DNA of 64,000 nucleotides from Bradyrhizobium symbiodeficiens (GTDB lineage Bacteria; Pseudomonadota; Alphaproteobacteria; Rhizobiales; Xanthobacteraceae). Below the pieces are notes generated by a model, which had not been told where the DNA came from, did not search any database, and was given only the letters and a program-made list of their open reading frames with translations. The first letter of the stretch is position 1, and every line of letters starts with the position of its first letter. The stretch covers positions 5,086,501 through 5,150,500 of the forward strand of contig NZ_CP029427.2 in NCBI RefSeq assembly GCF_002266465.3. The letters are read 5' to 3'. Shown piece by piece: positions 33,189 to 41,953 of this stretch. The position numbers were made by a program, and so were the translations under genes.

Positions 33189-34208
33189 ATGGAAGATCTG
33201 AAGGATGCCCGCGTCCTCGTGACCGGCAGCGACGGCTTCATCGGCTCGCATGTCGTCGAGGAACTGGTCAGGGCCGGCGCACGGGTCAAGGCAGTCGTCT
33301 ATTACAACTCCTTCAACTCCTGGGGCTGGCTCGACACGATACCGGCCGAGATCATGACGTCGGTGGAGGTGGCGGCTGGCGACATCCGCGACCCCCATTT
33401 CATGATCGCGGCCGCGAGCGGCTGCACCGACGTGCTGCATCTGGCGGCGCTGATCGCCATCCCCTTCTCCTATGTCGCGCCCGATTCCTATGTCGAGACC
33501 AATGTGCGCGGCACCGTGAACGTGCTCCAGGCCGCGCGCATGGCCGGGGTGCGGCGCTTCGTTCAGACCTCGACCAGCGAGGTCTACGGCACGGCGCAGA
33601 CGGTTCCGATCAAGGAGAGCCATCCGCTGGTCGGGCAGTCCCCCTACTCGGCCTCGAAAATCGCCTCCGACCAGATGGCGCTGTCATTCCAGGCTTCGTT
33701 CGACATGCCCGTCGTGGTGATCCGCCCCTTCAACACCTTTGGCCCGCGGCAATCGGCGCGGGCGGTGATCCCGACGATCATCAGCCAGATCGCGACCGGC
33801 AAGCGCAGGATCCGCCTCGGCGCCGTCAGCCCGACGCGCGATTTCTCGTTCGTCACCGACACCGCGCGCGGCCTGATCGCGGGCCTCACCGCACCTGCGG
33901 AGCAAGTCGTCGGCCAGACCATCAATCTCGGCAGCGGGTTCGAGATTTCGGTCGGCGCGACCGCGCAGATGATCGCGGACGTCATGGGAACGGCGATCGA
34001 AATCGAGACCGACGAGGCGCGGCTGCGCCCCGCCAATAGCGAGGTCGAGCGGCTTTGGGCCGACAATTCCAAGGCACGCCAGCAGCTCGGCTGGAGGCCG
34101 GAATTCGGCGGCATCGAGGGCATGCGCCGCGGCATGGTCAAGACGGTGAACTGGTTCACCAATCCTGCAAACCTCGGCCGCTACAAGGCGGACGTGTACA
34201 ATGTCTGA
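33189..34208 (+). CDS. legB: LegB: NDP-N-acetylglucosamine 4,6-dehydratase
   Basis: 339 residues. Extended SDR with VLVTGSDGFIGSH, HLAALIAIPFSY, TSTSEVYGTAQ and SPYSASK (Tyr and Lys of the active site). LegB removes water across C4-C6 of the nucleotide-linked GlcNAc to give the 4-keto-6-deoxy sugar, first committed step of legionaminic acid synthesis. The ATG at 33189 is used because the conserved region begins right after it and it fits the promoter; an in-frame ATG at 33159 is possible. Overlaps legC by 8 bases. Confidence 0.9.
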   Translation: MEDLKDARVLVTGSDGFIGSHVVEELVRAGARVKAVVYYNSFNSWGWLDTIPAEIMTSVEVAAGDIRDPHFMIAAASGCTDVLHLAALIAIPFSYVAPDSYVETNVRGTVNVLQAARMAGVRRFVQTSTSEVYGTAQTVPIKESHPLVGQSPYSASKIASDQMALSFQASFDMPVVVIRPFNTFGPRQSARAVIPTIISQIATGKRRIRLGAVSPTRDFSFVTDTARGLIAGLTAPAEQVVGQTINLGSGFEISVGATAQMIADVMGTAIEIETDEARLRPANSEVERLWADNSKARQQLGWRPEFGGIEGMRRGMVKTVNWFTNPANLGRYKADVYNV

Positions 34209-35412
34209 GCCGATGGTGGACAGTCACGTGACGAGGTCAGGCTTCGACCAAAAGACGATCGTCGATGCCGTGCGGCGTGCAGTGGGAACGCCGAACGGCA
34301 TCCTCGGCCTGCACGAGCCGGTGTTCGCCGGCAACGAGATCGCCTATCTCGAAGAGTGCATCAAGAGCACCTTCGTTTCCTCAGTCGGTCCCTTCGTCGA
34401 TCGGTTCGAGCGCATGCTCGAGGAGGTCACCGGCGCCAGGCGCGCGGTTGCCGTCGTCAATGGCACGGCCGCGCTGCATGCCTGCTTCATCCTCGCCGGA
34501 GTCGAGCCCGGCGACGAGGTCATTTCGCCGGCACTGACCTTCATCGCGACGACGAACGCAATCGCCTATTGCGGCGCGACCCCTCATTTCGTCGACAGCT
34601 CACTCGAAACACTCGGCATGGACGCGCGCGCGCTCGCGACGCGCCTCGATGCAATCGCACAAAAGACCGCGACCGGCACCATCAACCGCGAGACCGGCCG
34701 CCGCATCGCAGCGATCACCCCGATGCACACGTTCGGGCATCCCGTCGAGCTCGACGAGATCGCAGCACTTGCGAAGGATTGGAACATCGCGCTGGTCGAA
34801 GACGCCGCGGAATCGCTCGGATCAACCTACAAGGGCCACCCGGTCGGATCGCAGGCACGCCTTGCAGCACTCAGCTTCAACGGCAACAAGATCGTCACCA
34901 CCGGCGGCGGCGGCGCAATCCTGACCAATGACGAGGAGCTTGGCCGCCGCGCCAAGCACCTGACGACGACGGCAAAGCTGCCGCATAAATGGGCCTTCGT
35001 CCACGACGAGATCGGCTTCAACTACCGCCTGCCGAACTTGAACGCGGCACTCGGCTGCGCCCAACTCGAGCAGCTCGACGGCTTCCTGGCGAACAAGCGC
35101 AAATTGGCCGCAGCCTATCAGCGCGCCTTTGCGGATGTGCCCGGCGTCCATTTTTCGCACGAGCCGAAGGACACCACGAGCAATTACTGGCTGAATGCGA
35201 TCCTGCTTGACGAGGAAAATGCCGGCCGCCGCGACGACGTCCTCGCCGCGCTCAACGACGCCGGCTTCGGCGCGCGTCCGGCCTGGACCTTGATGCACAG
35301 GCTGCCGATGTTCGCGCAAAGCCCTCGCGGCGATCTTTCCACCGCCGAAGCCATCGAACGCAGACTGATCAACCTGCCCAGCAGCGCCAGCATCAGGTCC
35401 CGCGATGAATAA
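34201..35412 (+). CDS. legC: LegC: PLP-dependent aminotransferase
   Basis: 403 residues. DegT/DnrJ/EryC1 aminotransferase with VNGTAALHACFIL, VEDAAESLGS and the PLP lysine in SFNGNKIVTTGGGG. It carries a 40-residue N-terminal extension before the usual start of the fold (LHEPVFAGNE), a feature of LegC-type enzymes. It would aminate C4 of the LegB product. Overlaps legB by 8 and legG by 8 bases, indicating tight coupling. Confidence 0.9.
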   Translation: MSEPMVDSHVTRSGFDQKTIVDAVRRAVGTPNGILGLHEPVFAGNEIAYLEECIKSTFVSSVGPFVDRFERMLEEVTGARRAVAVVNGTAALHACFILAGVEPGDEVISPALTFIATTNAIAYCGATPHFVDSSLETLGMDARALATRLDAIAQKTATGTINRETGRRIAAITPMHTFGHPVELDEIAALAKDWNIALVEDAAESLGSTYKGHPVGSQARLAALSFNGNKIVTTGGGGAILTNDEELGRRAKHLTTTAKLPHKWAFVHDEIGFNYRLPNLNAALGCAQLEQLDGFLANKRKLAAAYQRAFADVPGVHFSHEPKDTTSNYWLNAILLDEENAGRRDDVLAALNDAGFGARPAWTLMHRLPMFAQSPRGDLSTAEAIERRLINLPSSASIRSRDE

Positions 35413-36583
35413 TGGTGCGCGCAAGATCTGCTTCGTCACCGGCAGCCGCGCCGATTTCGGGCTGCTCGTCTGGCCGATGCGCGCGATCCGGGCAACGCCC
35501 GGCCTGACACTACAACTCGTCGCCACCGGCATGCATTTCGCGCCGGAGTTCGGCTACACTTTCAACGCGATCCGCGACGAGGGATTCGAGGTCGACGCGC
35601 GCGTCGAGACGCTGCTGAGCAGCGACACCGGCGCCGGAGTCGCAAAATCCGTCGGCCTTGGTGTCATCGGCTTTGCCGATACCTTCACACGCCTGCAACC
35701 GGATCTCGTCGTCGTGCTCGGCGACCGTTTCGAGATGTTTGCAGCTGCACAGGCCGCCATGTTCATGCGGCTGCCGATGGCGCATCTGTTCGGCGGTGAC
35801 GTCACCGAGGGCGCGGTCGACGAATCGACCCGCCACGCCATCAGCAAGATGTCGCACCTGCATTTCACCAGCAATCAAGGCTCGACGCGACGATTGATGC
35901 AGCTTGGCGAGCATCCGTCCCGCATTCACACCATCGGCTCGGTCGGCATCGACGCCATCAAGCATCTCGATCTGATGAATCGCGACGACATCGGCGGTGC
36001 GATCGGGATACCGCTCGGCGAACGCAATGCGCTCATCACTTTTCACCCCGTCACGGTCGAAGCCGGACGCTCGGTGGCTGAGCTGGATGAATTATTCGCC
36101 GCCCTGTCGACGCTCGATCCCGCCTTTCGTTTCGTGTTCACACTTGCCAACGCCGACGCCGAGGGCCGCGCCTTGAACGCAGGGATCGAGGCTTTCGCGG
36201 CCAGCCGGCCGAACACGATCGCGGTCGCCTCGCTCGGGCAACTTCGCTATCTCAGCCTGATGAGCCAGGTGGACTTGGTGATCGGCAACTCCTCGAGCGG
36301 CCTGCTCGAAGCGCCCTCCTTCGGCGTTCCCACGGTCGATATCGGCGACCGCCAGAAGGGACGCGAGCGTGCGGCCTCGGTGTTTCACGCTGCGCCCGAG
36401 CGCGGGGCCATTGCCACCGCCATTGCGGCGGGGCTCGCGCGCGGCCGTCAAGCCGCCGTCAACCCTTACGGCGACGGCGAATCCAGCCGACGATTTGCCG
36501 AGATCATCGCCGGCATCCCGGATTTCAGGCCGCTTCTGGTCAAGGGCTTTTACGAGCTTCCTCCAGGTGGGGCGCAGGTATGA
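35405..36583 (+). CDS. legG: LegG: NeuC-type hydrolysing UDP/GDP-sugar 2-epimerase
   Basis: 392 residues. GT-B-like epimerase fold with FVTGSRADFGLL, VLGDRFEMFAAA, LFGGDVTEGAVDESTRHA and GNSSSGLLEAPSFGVPTV. It removes the nucleotide and inverts C2 to release 2,4-diacetamido-2,4,6-trideoxymannose for the NeuB-type synthase. Overlaps legI by 4 bases. Normal length. Confidence 0.92.
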   Translation: MNNGARKICFVTGSRADFGLLVWPMRAIRATPGLTLQLVATGMHFAPEFGYTFNAIRDEGFEVDARVETLLSSDTGAGVAKSVGLGVIGFADTFTRLQPDLVVVLGDRFEMFAAAQAAMFMRLPMAHLFGGDVTEGAVDESTRHAISKMSHLHFTSNQGSTRRLMQLGEHPSRIHTIGSVGIDAIKHLDLMNRDDIGGAIGIPLGERNALITFHPVTVEAGRSVAELDELFAALSTLDPAFRFVFTLANADAEGRALNAGIEAFAASRPNTIAVASLGQLRYLSLMSQVDLVIGNSSSGLLEAPSFGVPTVDIGDRQKGRERAASVFHAAPERGAIATAIAAGLARGRQAAVNPYGDGESSRRFAEIIAGIPDFRPLLVKGFYELPPGGAQV

Positions 36584-37650
36584 CCACGCACACGCTGATC
36601 ATCGCGGAAGCCGGCGTCAATCACGACGGAAGCCTGGACAAGGCATTGGCCCTCGTCGAGGCGGCCGCCGACGCTGGCGCCGACATCGTCAAATTCCAGA
36701 CCTTCAACGCGAAGGCATTGGCCGGCAACGCTGCGAAGAAGGCGGACTATCAGCAGCGCACGACGGCCGCTGATGAAAGTCAGCTCGCCATGCTGAAACG
36801 GCTGGAGTTGCCGCAGGCTGCGCATCACACGCTGATCGAACGTGCCAGAGAACGCGGCATCGAATTCCTGTCGACGCCGTTCGACGACGCTTCGCTCGCC
36901 TTCCTGCTGTCACTGAAGCTGCCGCGCATCAAGATCGGATCTGGCGACCTCACCAACGCGCCGCTGCTTCATGCGGCGGCGAGGGCCGGCGCGACGCTGA
37001 TCCTGTCGACCGGCATGGCAACGCTCGGCGAGATCGAGGAGGCGCTGGGCGTGCTCGCCCATGGCTACGGCCCACCCTGCGGGACACCCGGCATTGCCGC
37101 CTTCCGCGCGGCGTGGCGCGATCCGGCAGGGCGCACGGCGCTCGCACAGCACGTCAGCCTGCTCCATTGCACGACTGAGTATCCCTGCCCCGTCGGCGAC
37201 GTGAACCTCGCTGCAATGGCGACGATGCGATCCGCATTCCAGCTTCCGGTCGGCTATTCCGATCACACCGACGGTTTCGAGGTTTCGGTGGCCGCCGTCG
37301 CGCTCGGCGCGACGATCATCGAAAAGCACCTGACGCTCGATCGCAAGGCGCAAGGCCCCGACCACGCGGCCTCGCTGGAGCCTGACGATTTCAAGCGCAT
37401 GGTCGTCGCCATCCGCAACGTCGAACGCGCGCTTGGCGACGGCGTGAAGGCGCCGAAGGACTCCGAGATCAGGAATGTCCCTGTGGCGCGCAAGAGCATC
37501 GTTGCGGCGCGCGCGCTCGAGGCCGGCGAGACCATCGGCCCCGCCGACATCACCGCCAAGCGACCGGGCACCGGCCGGCCGCCGATCGACTACTGGTCGC
37601 TGGTCGGAACGGCCGCGCCCCGCGCGCTCGAGCCTGACGATCCGCTTTAG
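36580..37650 (+). CDS. legI: LegI: legionaminic acid synthase
   Basis: 356 residues. NeuB family: LIIAEAGVNHDGSLDKA, IVKFQTFNAKALA, LSTPFDD, IKIGSGDLTN, GYSDHTDGFEVS, EKHLTLDRKAQGPDHAASL; SAF domain from about 295. Condenses the 2,4-diacetamido sugar with phosphoenolpyruvate. A 20-residue insertion around CGTPGIAAFRAAWRDP is typical of the LegI branch as I know it. Unlike the module A homologue it has no C-terminal isomerase domain. Its end overlaps the convergent acetyltransferase by 4 bases. Confidence 0.92.
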   Translation: MTTHTLIIAEAGVNHDGSLDKALALVEAAADAGADIVKFQTFNAKALAGNAAKKADYQQRTTAADESQLAMLKRLELPQAAHHTLIERARERGIEFLSTPFDDASLAFLLSLKLPRIKIGSGDLTNAPLLHAAARAGATLILSTGMATLGEIEEALGVLAHGYGPPCGTPGIAAFRAAWRDPAGRTALAQHVSLLHCTTEYPCPVGDVNLAAMATMRSAFQLPVGYSDHTDGFEVSVAAVALGATIIEKHLTLDRKAQGPDHAASLEPDDFKRMVVAIRNVERALGDGVKAPKDSEIRNVPVARKSIVAARALEAGETIGPADITAKRPGTGRPPIDYWSLVGTAAPRALEPDDPL

Positions 37651-38258
37651 CCTTGCGGCTTTGCCGGAACGCCGCGAAGGACGGCACCTGCCGGGCATGG
37701 AGCCGTGACCACCGATCCCATTGCGACCAGCGTATCGTTGCCGATCACGATGTGGTCCCTGACCCGGCTGCCGAGACCGACGAAGCAGTTCTCGCCGATC
37801 TTCGCGCCGCCGCCGATCACGGTTCCAGGCGACAGATGCGTGCAATCGCCGATCCGCACGTCATGCTCGACGACGACAGCTGAATTGACGATGCAGTGAT
37901 CGCCGACCCGGCTTCGCGCGTTGACGATTGCGCCCGGCATGATGACGGTGCCAGCGCCGATCGTGGCCGACGGCGAGACGATCGCACGCGGATGAACCAC
38001 GGACGCCCAGCGCTTGACCTGTATTCGGCCGATCATCTGCCGGCGTGCGGGCCCCGCCTGCATCGATCCGATTCCCATCACGAAGGCGGCATTCGGATAC
38101 TCCGACGCGGCGTCGTCGGTTCCGAGATAGCTGATGTCACCGAGCGTTCCGGGCTGGCGATCGAGGAAGCCGACGACCTTGAACTGGCCGGACAACAGCG
38201 CCGCCTCGCAGACCATGAAGGCGTGCTCGCCGCCGCCTATGATGATGAGATCGTCCAT
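37647..38258 (-). CDS. NeuD/PglD-like sugar N-acetyltransferase (candidate LegH)
   Basis: 203 residues from an ATG preceded by GGGGAG. N-terminal Rossmann-like sugar-binding part LIIIGGGEHAFMV and a C-terminal left-handed beta-helix of hexapeptide repeats (IGAGTVIMPGAIVNA, IGDCTHLSPGTVIGGG, IGENCFVGLGSRVRD), ending GVPAK. PglD-type enzymes acetylate the C4 amine of 4-amino-6-deoxy sugars, which is the LegH step missing from the rest of the module. It is on the opposite strand between legI and ptmE, with its own promoter region. Confidence 0.83.
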   Translation of the reverse strand: MDDLIIIGGGEHAFMVCEAALLSGQFKVVGFLDRQPGTLGDISYLGTDDAASEYPNAAFVMGIGSMQAGPARRQMIGRIQVKRWASVVHPRAIVSPSATIGAGTVIMPGAIVNARSRVGDHCIVNSAVVVEHDVRIGDCTHLSPGTVIGGGAKIGENCFVGLGSRVRDHIVIGNDTLVAMGSVVTAPCPAGAVLRGVPAKPQG

Positions 38259-38280
38259 CGCTGCTCCCCTTCGCGGGGCA

Positions 38281-38310
38281 ATCTTAGCGGGGGGATCGCG
38301 GGTCTCCAAA
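38281..38310 (-). promoter_or_regulatory. Possible promoter of the acetyltransferase gene
   Basis: On the reverse strand TTTGGA (38310-38305) and TAAGAT (38286-38281) are 18 bases apart, ending 22 bases before the ATG. A fair but not strong match. Confidence 0.3.
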
Positions 38311-38372
38311 CTGTTGATTCGGACCGCGAAATGCCTGGGTTAACGGGGCTGTTCAGGAGGATGCCGTTGGGG

Positions 38373-38401
38373 TTGACGCCGCCTCTCGCAGCCGCGATAT
38401 A
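38373..38401 (+). promoter_or_regulatory. Sigma-70-like promoter for the ptmE-ptmF-legF-ptmA operon
   Basis: TTGACG at 38373-38378 with GATATA at 38396-38401, spacer 17 (or TATAGC two bases on, spacer 19). Start of transcription near 38408, well placed before the ptmE ATG at 38456. Confidence 0.5.
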
Positions 38402-38455
38402 GCAGGCTCAGCCGTGGGCCGCCCCCAATATCTGGCGTATACGAGGCAGATTGCC

Positions 38456-39505
38456 ATGAAATCCTGGCGTAAGGCCGTCGTTGGAACGCAGGCGACTGTG
38501 GGCGAGGCCATTGCTGCCATCGAGAGCGGAAGCATCCAGATTGCGCTCGTACTCGACGACCAGAACCGCCTGCTCGGCGTGGTCACCGACGGTGACGTGA
38601 GGCGCGGCCTGCTGCGCGGCATCCCTCTCACCGGACTTGCGACCGACATCATGAACCGTGCGGCGGTGTCGGCTCCAGCGACACTGCCACGCGAGGATCG
38701 CCTGCAGCTGATGCGGCAGAAGTCGATCAAGCAGCTTCCGCTTGTCGACGAGAGCGGCCATCTGGTCGTGGTCGAGACGCTCGACGAACTGCTCGAACCG
38801 GCACACTATCCGAACCCTGTCCTGATCATGGCAGGCGGCCTCGGCGAACGCCTGGGCGCGCTGACACGCGACCTGCCGAAGCCGATGCTCAATGTCGGCG
38901 GCCGGCCGCTGCTCGAGACCATCGTCCGCAACGTCGTGCAGCAGGGTTTTGGCAACATCTTCATCTCGGTCAACTACAAGGCCCAGATGATCAAGGATTA
39001 CTTTGGCGATGGCACCGCCTTCGGCGCCAATATCCAGTACGTCCACGAAACGGAACGGCTGGGGACTGCAGGCGCGCTCGGACTCTTCCGGGCCCCGCCG
39101 GCCCTGCCCATGATCGTCACCAACGGCGACATCCTCACCACGATCAACTACGGCGCCCTCCTCGACTTCCATAACGCAACTCCGGCGGAAGCGACGATGG
39201 TGGTGCGCGAGCACAAGGTCCACGTCCCCTATGGCGTGGTTTCCACGTCGGACGGTTTTCTCGATGCCATCCGCGAGAAGCCGACTGAGAGCTGGTTCGT
39301 CAGTGCCGGCATCTACGTGATCGGCCAGTCCGTCTTCAGCCGTGTCACGCCCGGCGTCAGCATCGACATGCCGACCGTGCTGGAGCGCGTCATCGCCGAC
39401 AAGGGGCGGGTTGCGGTCTATCCCATTCGCGAATACTGGCTCGATATCGGCCGCCTGGAGGATTTCGAGCAGGCGCATGCGGAGTTTCACGAGGTCTTCC
39501 CGTGA
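38456..39505 (+). CDS. ptmE: PtmE-like CBS-domain / sugar-1-phosphate guanylyltransferase
   Basis: 349 residues from an ATG with GAGGCAG upstream. Residues 1-118 are a CBS pair (GVVTDGDVRRGLL; IKQLPLVDESGHLVVV). From about 122 a nucleotidyltransferase begins: LIMAGGLGERLGALTRDLPKPM, then TNGDILTTI and VSAGIYVIG. In Campylobacter PtmE makes GDP-GlcNAc (from the GlmU-type intermediate) to feed legionaminic acid synthesis. The position beside ptmF-legF-ptmA supports that role. CBS fusion suggests allosteric control. Overlaps ptmF by 4 bases. Confidence 0.87.
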   Translation: MKSWRKAVVGTQATVGEAIAAIESGSIQIALVLDDQNRLLGVVTDGDVRRGLLRGIPLTGLATDIMNRAAVSAPATLPREDRLQLMRQKSIKQLPLVDESGHLVVVETLDELLEPAHYPNPVLIMAGGLGERLGALTRDLPKPMLNVGGRPLLETIVRNVVQQGFGNIFISVNYKAQMIKDYFGDGTAFGANIQYVHETERLGTAGALGLFRAPPALPMIVTNGDILTTINYGALLDFHNATPAEATMVVREHKVHVPYGVVSTSDGFLDAIREKPTESWFVSAGIYVIGQSVFSRVTPGVSIDMPTVLERVIADKGRVAVYPIREYWLDIGRLEDFEQAHAEFHEVFP

Positions 39506-40410
39506 CTTCGACAAAAGCCGTCGTGGTTGGTCTCGGCTCAATCGGCACGAGGCATGCGCGCGTTCTGCGCGAGCTCGGCCTCGAGGTCGCGACCGTCAGC
39601 CGCCGCGAAGGCGGCGACTACGGATCGATCACGCAGGCCGTCGCGACGGCGCATCCGGACTACGTAGTGATCGCCACCGAGACTGCGCGCCATGCGGAAG
39701 ATCTGAAAGAGCTCGCGCAGGCCGGCTTCGATGGCAAAGTCCTTGTCGAAAAGCCGCTGTTCGCGACACCGATGCCTCCGCCGAAATATCCGTTTGCCCA
39801 TGTCAGCGTCGGATACAATCTGCGCTTCCACCCCGTGATGACGGCGCTGGCCGAGAAACTGCGCGGGCGCGATGTGATCACGGTCGCGGCCTATGTCGGC
39901 CAGGACATCAGGGACTGGCGACCCGGCCGCGATCATCGCGCGACCGCATCCGCCACAGTCGATGCCGGAGGTGGTGTGCTGCGGGATCTCAGCCACGAAC
40001 TGGACTATCTGCTGTGGCTGTTCGGTCCGTGGCATCGCGTCGCAGCGCTCGGCGGTGCGTCCGGCGCGCGCGACATCGACGTCGACGACCATCTCGACCT
40101 GCTGCTCGATATGCAGCGCGCGCCATCGGTCCACGTCCACATGGACTATCTCGACCGGCAGGGCATCCGCCGCATTCGCGTCAATGTCGACGACGACACC
40201 ATCGAGGCCGATCTCGTCGGCAGCCGTCTTGCGATCAACGGCAAGGCAACGGAGATCCCCAGCGACCGCGACCAGAGCTATCGCGACATGCATGTCGCGG
40301 CGATACGTGGCGCGAGCCCGGCCTGCTCGCTGCCCGAGGCGCTCGGCGTCGTGCATCTGATCGATGCCAGCGAGCGTGCTCTGCGCACCAAGACCTGGAT
40401 ATCGCCATGA
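39502..40410 (+). CDS. ptmF: PtmF-like Gfo/Idh/MocA oxidoreductase
   Basis: 302 residues. NAD-binding GLGSIGTRHARVLRELG, the signature EKP in KVLVEKPLF, YNLRFHPVM, and GGVLRDLSHELDYLLWLFG. In the Campylobacter pathway PtmF acts with PtmA to provide a glucosamine phosphate precursor; the same pair flanks legF here. GTG start overlaps ptmE stop by 4 bases and its end overlaps legF by 4. Confidence 0.85.
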   Translation: MTSTKAVVVGLGSIGTRHARVLRELGLEVATVSRREGGDYGSITQAVATAHPDYVVIATETARHAEDLKELAQAGFDGKVLVEKPLFATPMPPPKYPFAHVSVGYNLRFHPVMTALAEKLRGRDVITVAAYVGQDIRDWRPGRDHRATASATVDAGGGVLRDLSHELDYLLWLFGPWHRVAALGGASGARDIDVDDHLDLLLDMQRAPSVHVHMDYLDRQGIRRIRVNVDDDTIEADLVGSRLAINGKATEIPSDRDQSYRDMHVAAIRGASPACSLPEALGVVHLIDASERALRTKTWISP

Positions 40411-41108
40411 GTCTCCTCTGCACCATCTGCGCACGCGGCGGCTCGAAAGGGGTCGTCGGCAAGAATGCGCGCGATCTGCTGGGCAAACCCGTGCTGGCCT
40501 GGAGCATCGCGCAGGCACGCGAGACCGGCCTGTTCGATGCAATCGCGTTCAGCAGCGATTCGGACGCGCTGCTCGACGCGGCCCTCAAAGCCGGTGCCGA
40601 CATCGCGGTTAAGCGTCCCGACGAGATGGCGACCGACACAGCACCGAAGCTTCCGGCAATCCGCCACTGTCTCGAGCGGGCCATCGCGCAAACGGGCCGC
40701 ACGCCGGAGATCTTCGTCGATCTCGACGTCACCTCGCCGCTCAGGCTGGCGTCCGACATCACCGATGCGGTCGCGCTGCTGCGCGAGAGCGGCACACGCA
40801 ATGTCATTACGGGGGCACCGGCGCGACGCTCGCCCTATTTCAATCTGGTCGAGCAGCGCACCGATGGCAGCGTCGGCCTCTCCAAAACTGCCGATCCTCC
40901 AATCACCCGCCGTCAGGATGCGCCGCGCTGCTTCGACATGAACGCGTCGATCTATGTCTGGCGCGTCGCGCCGTTCCTGGAGCAGCCTGCGGTGTTCTAT
41001 CCGGACACGCGCCTGTTCGAAATGCCGGAAGAACGCTCGATCGACATCGATTCCGATCTCGATTTTGCGTTGGTCGAACTGTTGCTGCGCCAACGACTGC
41101 CGGCCTGA
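40407..41108 (+). CDS. legF: LegF (PtmB): CMP-legionaminic acid synthetase
   Basis: 233 residues. CTP-binding loop CTICARGGSKGVVGKN, DLDVTSPLRLASDITDAV, RRQDAPRCFDMNASIYVW, and the IDIDSDLDF metal-binding tail. Activates legionaminic acid with CTP for transfer. ATG overlaps the ptmF stop (ATGA). A second, more divergent cytidylyltransferase lies in module A at 18842. Confidence 0.9.
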   Translation: MSLLCTICARGGSKGVVGKNARDLLGKPVLAWSIAQARETGLFDAIAFSSDSDALLDAALKAGADIAVKRPDEMATDTAPKLPAIRHCLERAIAQTGRTPEIFVDLDVTSPLRLASDITDAVALLRESGTRNVITGAPARRSPYFNLVEQRTDGSVGLSKTADPPITRRQDAPRCFDMNASIYVWRVAPFLEQPAVFYPDTRLFEMPEERSIDIDSDLDFALVELLLRQRLPA

Positions 41109-41121
41109 GGAGGCCCAAACG

Positions 41122-41943
41122 ATGACCACGAGCTTCAAGGCCCTGTTCGATCTGACCGGCCGAACCGCCGTCGTCACCGGGGGATGCGGCATCCTCGGAC
41201 GCCGCTTCGCCGAGGGCCTTGCCGAGTTTGGCGCCAACGTCGCGATCGTCGATCTCGATCAGGCCGCGACCGATGCTGCGGCAGCCGACGTCGCCTCACG
41301 CCATGCCGCGCGCGCCAAAGGCTATGGCTGCGACATCACCGAGCCAAGCTCCGTCCGCAACACGGCCGATGCGATCGAAGCGGACCTCGGACCGGTCTCG
41401 ATCCTGCTCAACAACGCCGCGAGCAAGACCGGCGATGTCGACGCCTTCTTTGCACCGGTCGAAAAATTCTCGCTGGACACATGGCGAGAGATCATGGCGG
41501 TCAATCTCGACGGCATGTTCAACGTCGCGCAGGTATTTGGCGGCCAAATGGCCGAGCGTGGCTACGGCGCTATCGTGCAGACCGCCTCGATCTACGGCCT
41601 GATGGCGCCCGACCAGCGCATCTACGAAGGCTCCGAATATCTCGGCCGCGCCATCAACACGCCCGCGGTCTACACCGCGTCCAAAGCCGGCGTCATCGGC
41701 CTGACCAAGCACCTGGCGACCTACTGGGCGGCGAAGGGCGTTCGCGTCAATACCCTCACCCCCGGCGGGGTCGAGAGCGGACAGAACGAGACCTTCAAGG
41801 CGCGCTATGGTGCCCGTATCCCGCTCGGCCGCATGGCTCGCGCTGACGAGATGGTGGGGACGATGCTGTTCCTGGTGTCGGATGCCGCGTCCTACGTGAC
41901 TGGGCAGAACGTCGCCGTCGACGGCGGCCTGAGCGCCTGGTAG
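41122..41943 (+). CDS. ptmA: PtmA-like SDR-family oxidoreductase
   Basis: 273 residues with a strong GAGGAGG ahead of the ATG. TGGCGILGRRFAEGL cofactor motif, NNAASKTGDVDAFF, TASIYGLMAPDQRIY, YTASK, TPGGVESGQN and TGQNVAVDGG. Member of the PtmA subgroup; last gene of the ptmE-ptmF-legF-ptmA set, in the same order as in Campylobacter jejuni. Related to the module A SDR at 21905. Confidence 0.87.
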   Translation: MTTSFKALFDLTGRTAVVTGGCGILGRRFAEGLAEFGANVAIVDLDQAATDAAAADVASRHAARAKGYGCDITEPSSVRNTADAIEADLGPVSILLNNAASKTGDVDAFFAPVEKFSLDTWREIMAVNLDGMFNVAQVFGGQMAERGYGAIVQTASIYGLMAPDQRIYEGSEYLGRAINTPAVYTASKAGVIGLTKHLATYWAAKGVRVNTLTPGGVESGQNETFKARYGARIPLGRMARADEMVGTMLFLVSDAASYVTGQNVAVDGGLSAW

Positions 41944-41953
41944 CAAGACATCA

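Noticed and set aside
18842..41108. Module A as a simple duplication of the legionaminic module
   Set aside because: Only the NeuB, NeuA and PtmA-like functions are shared, and these are diverged; there are no second copies of legB, legC, legG or ptmF, and kinase and isomerase genes are unique to module A.
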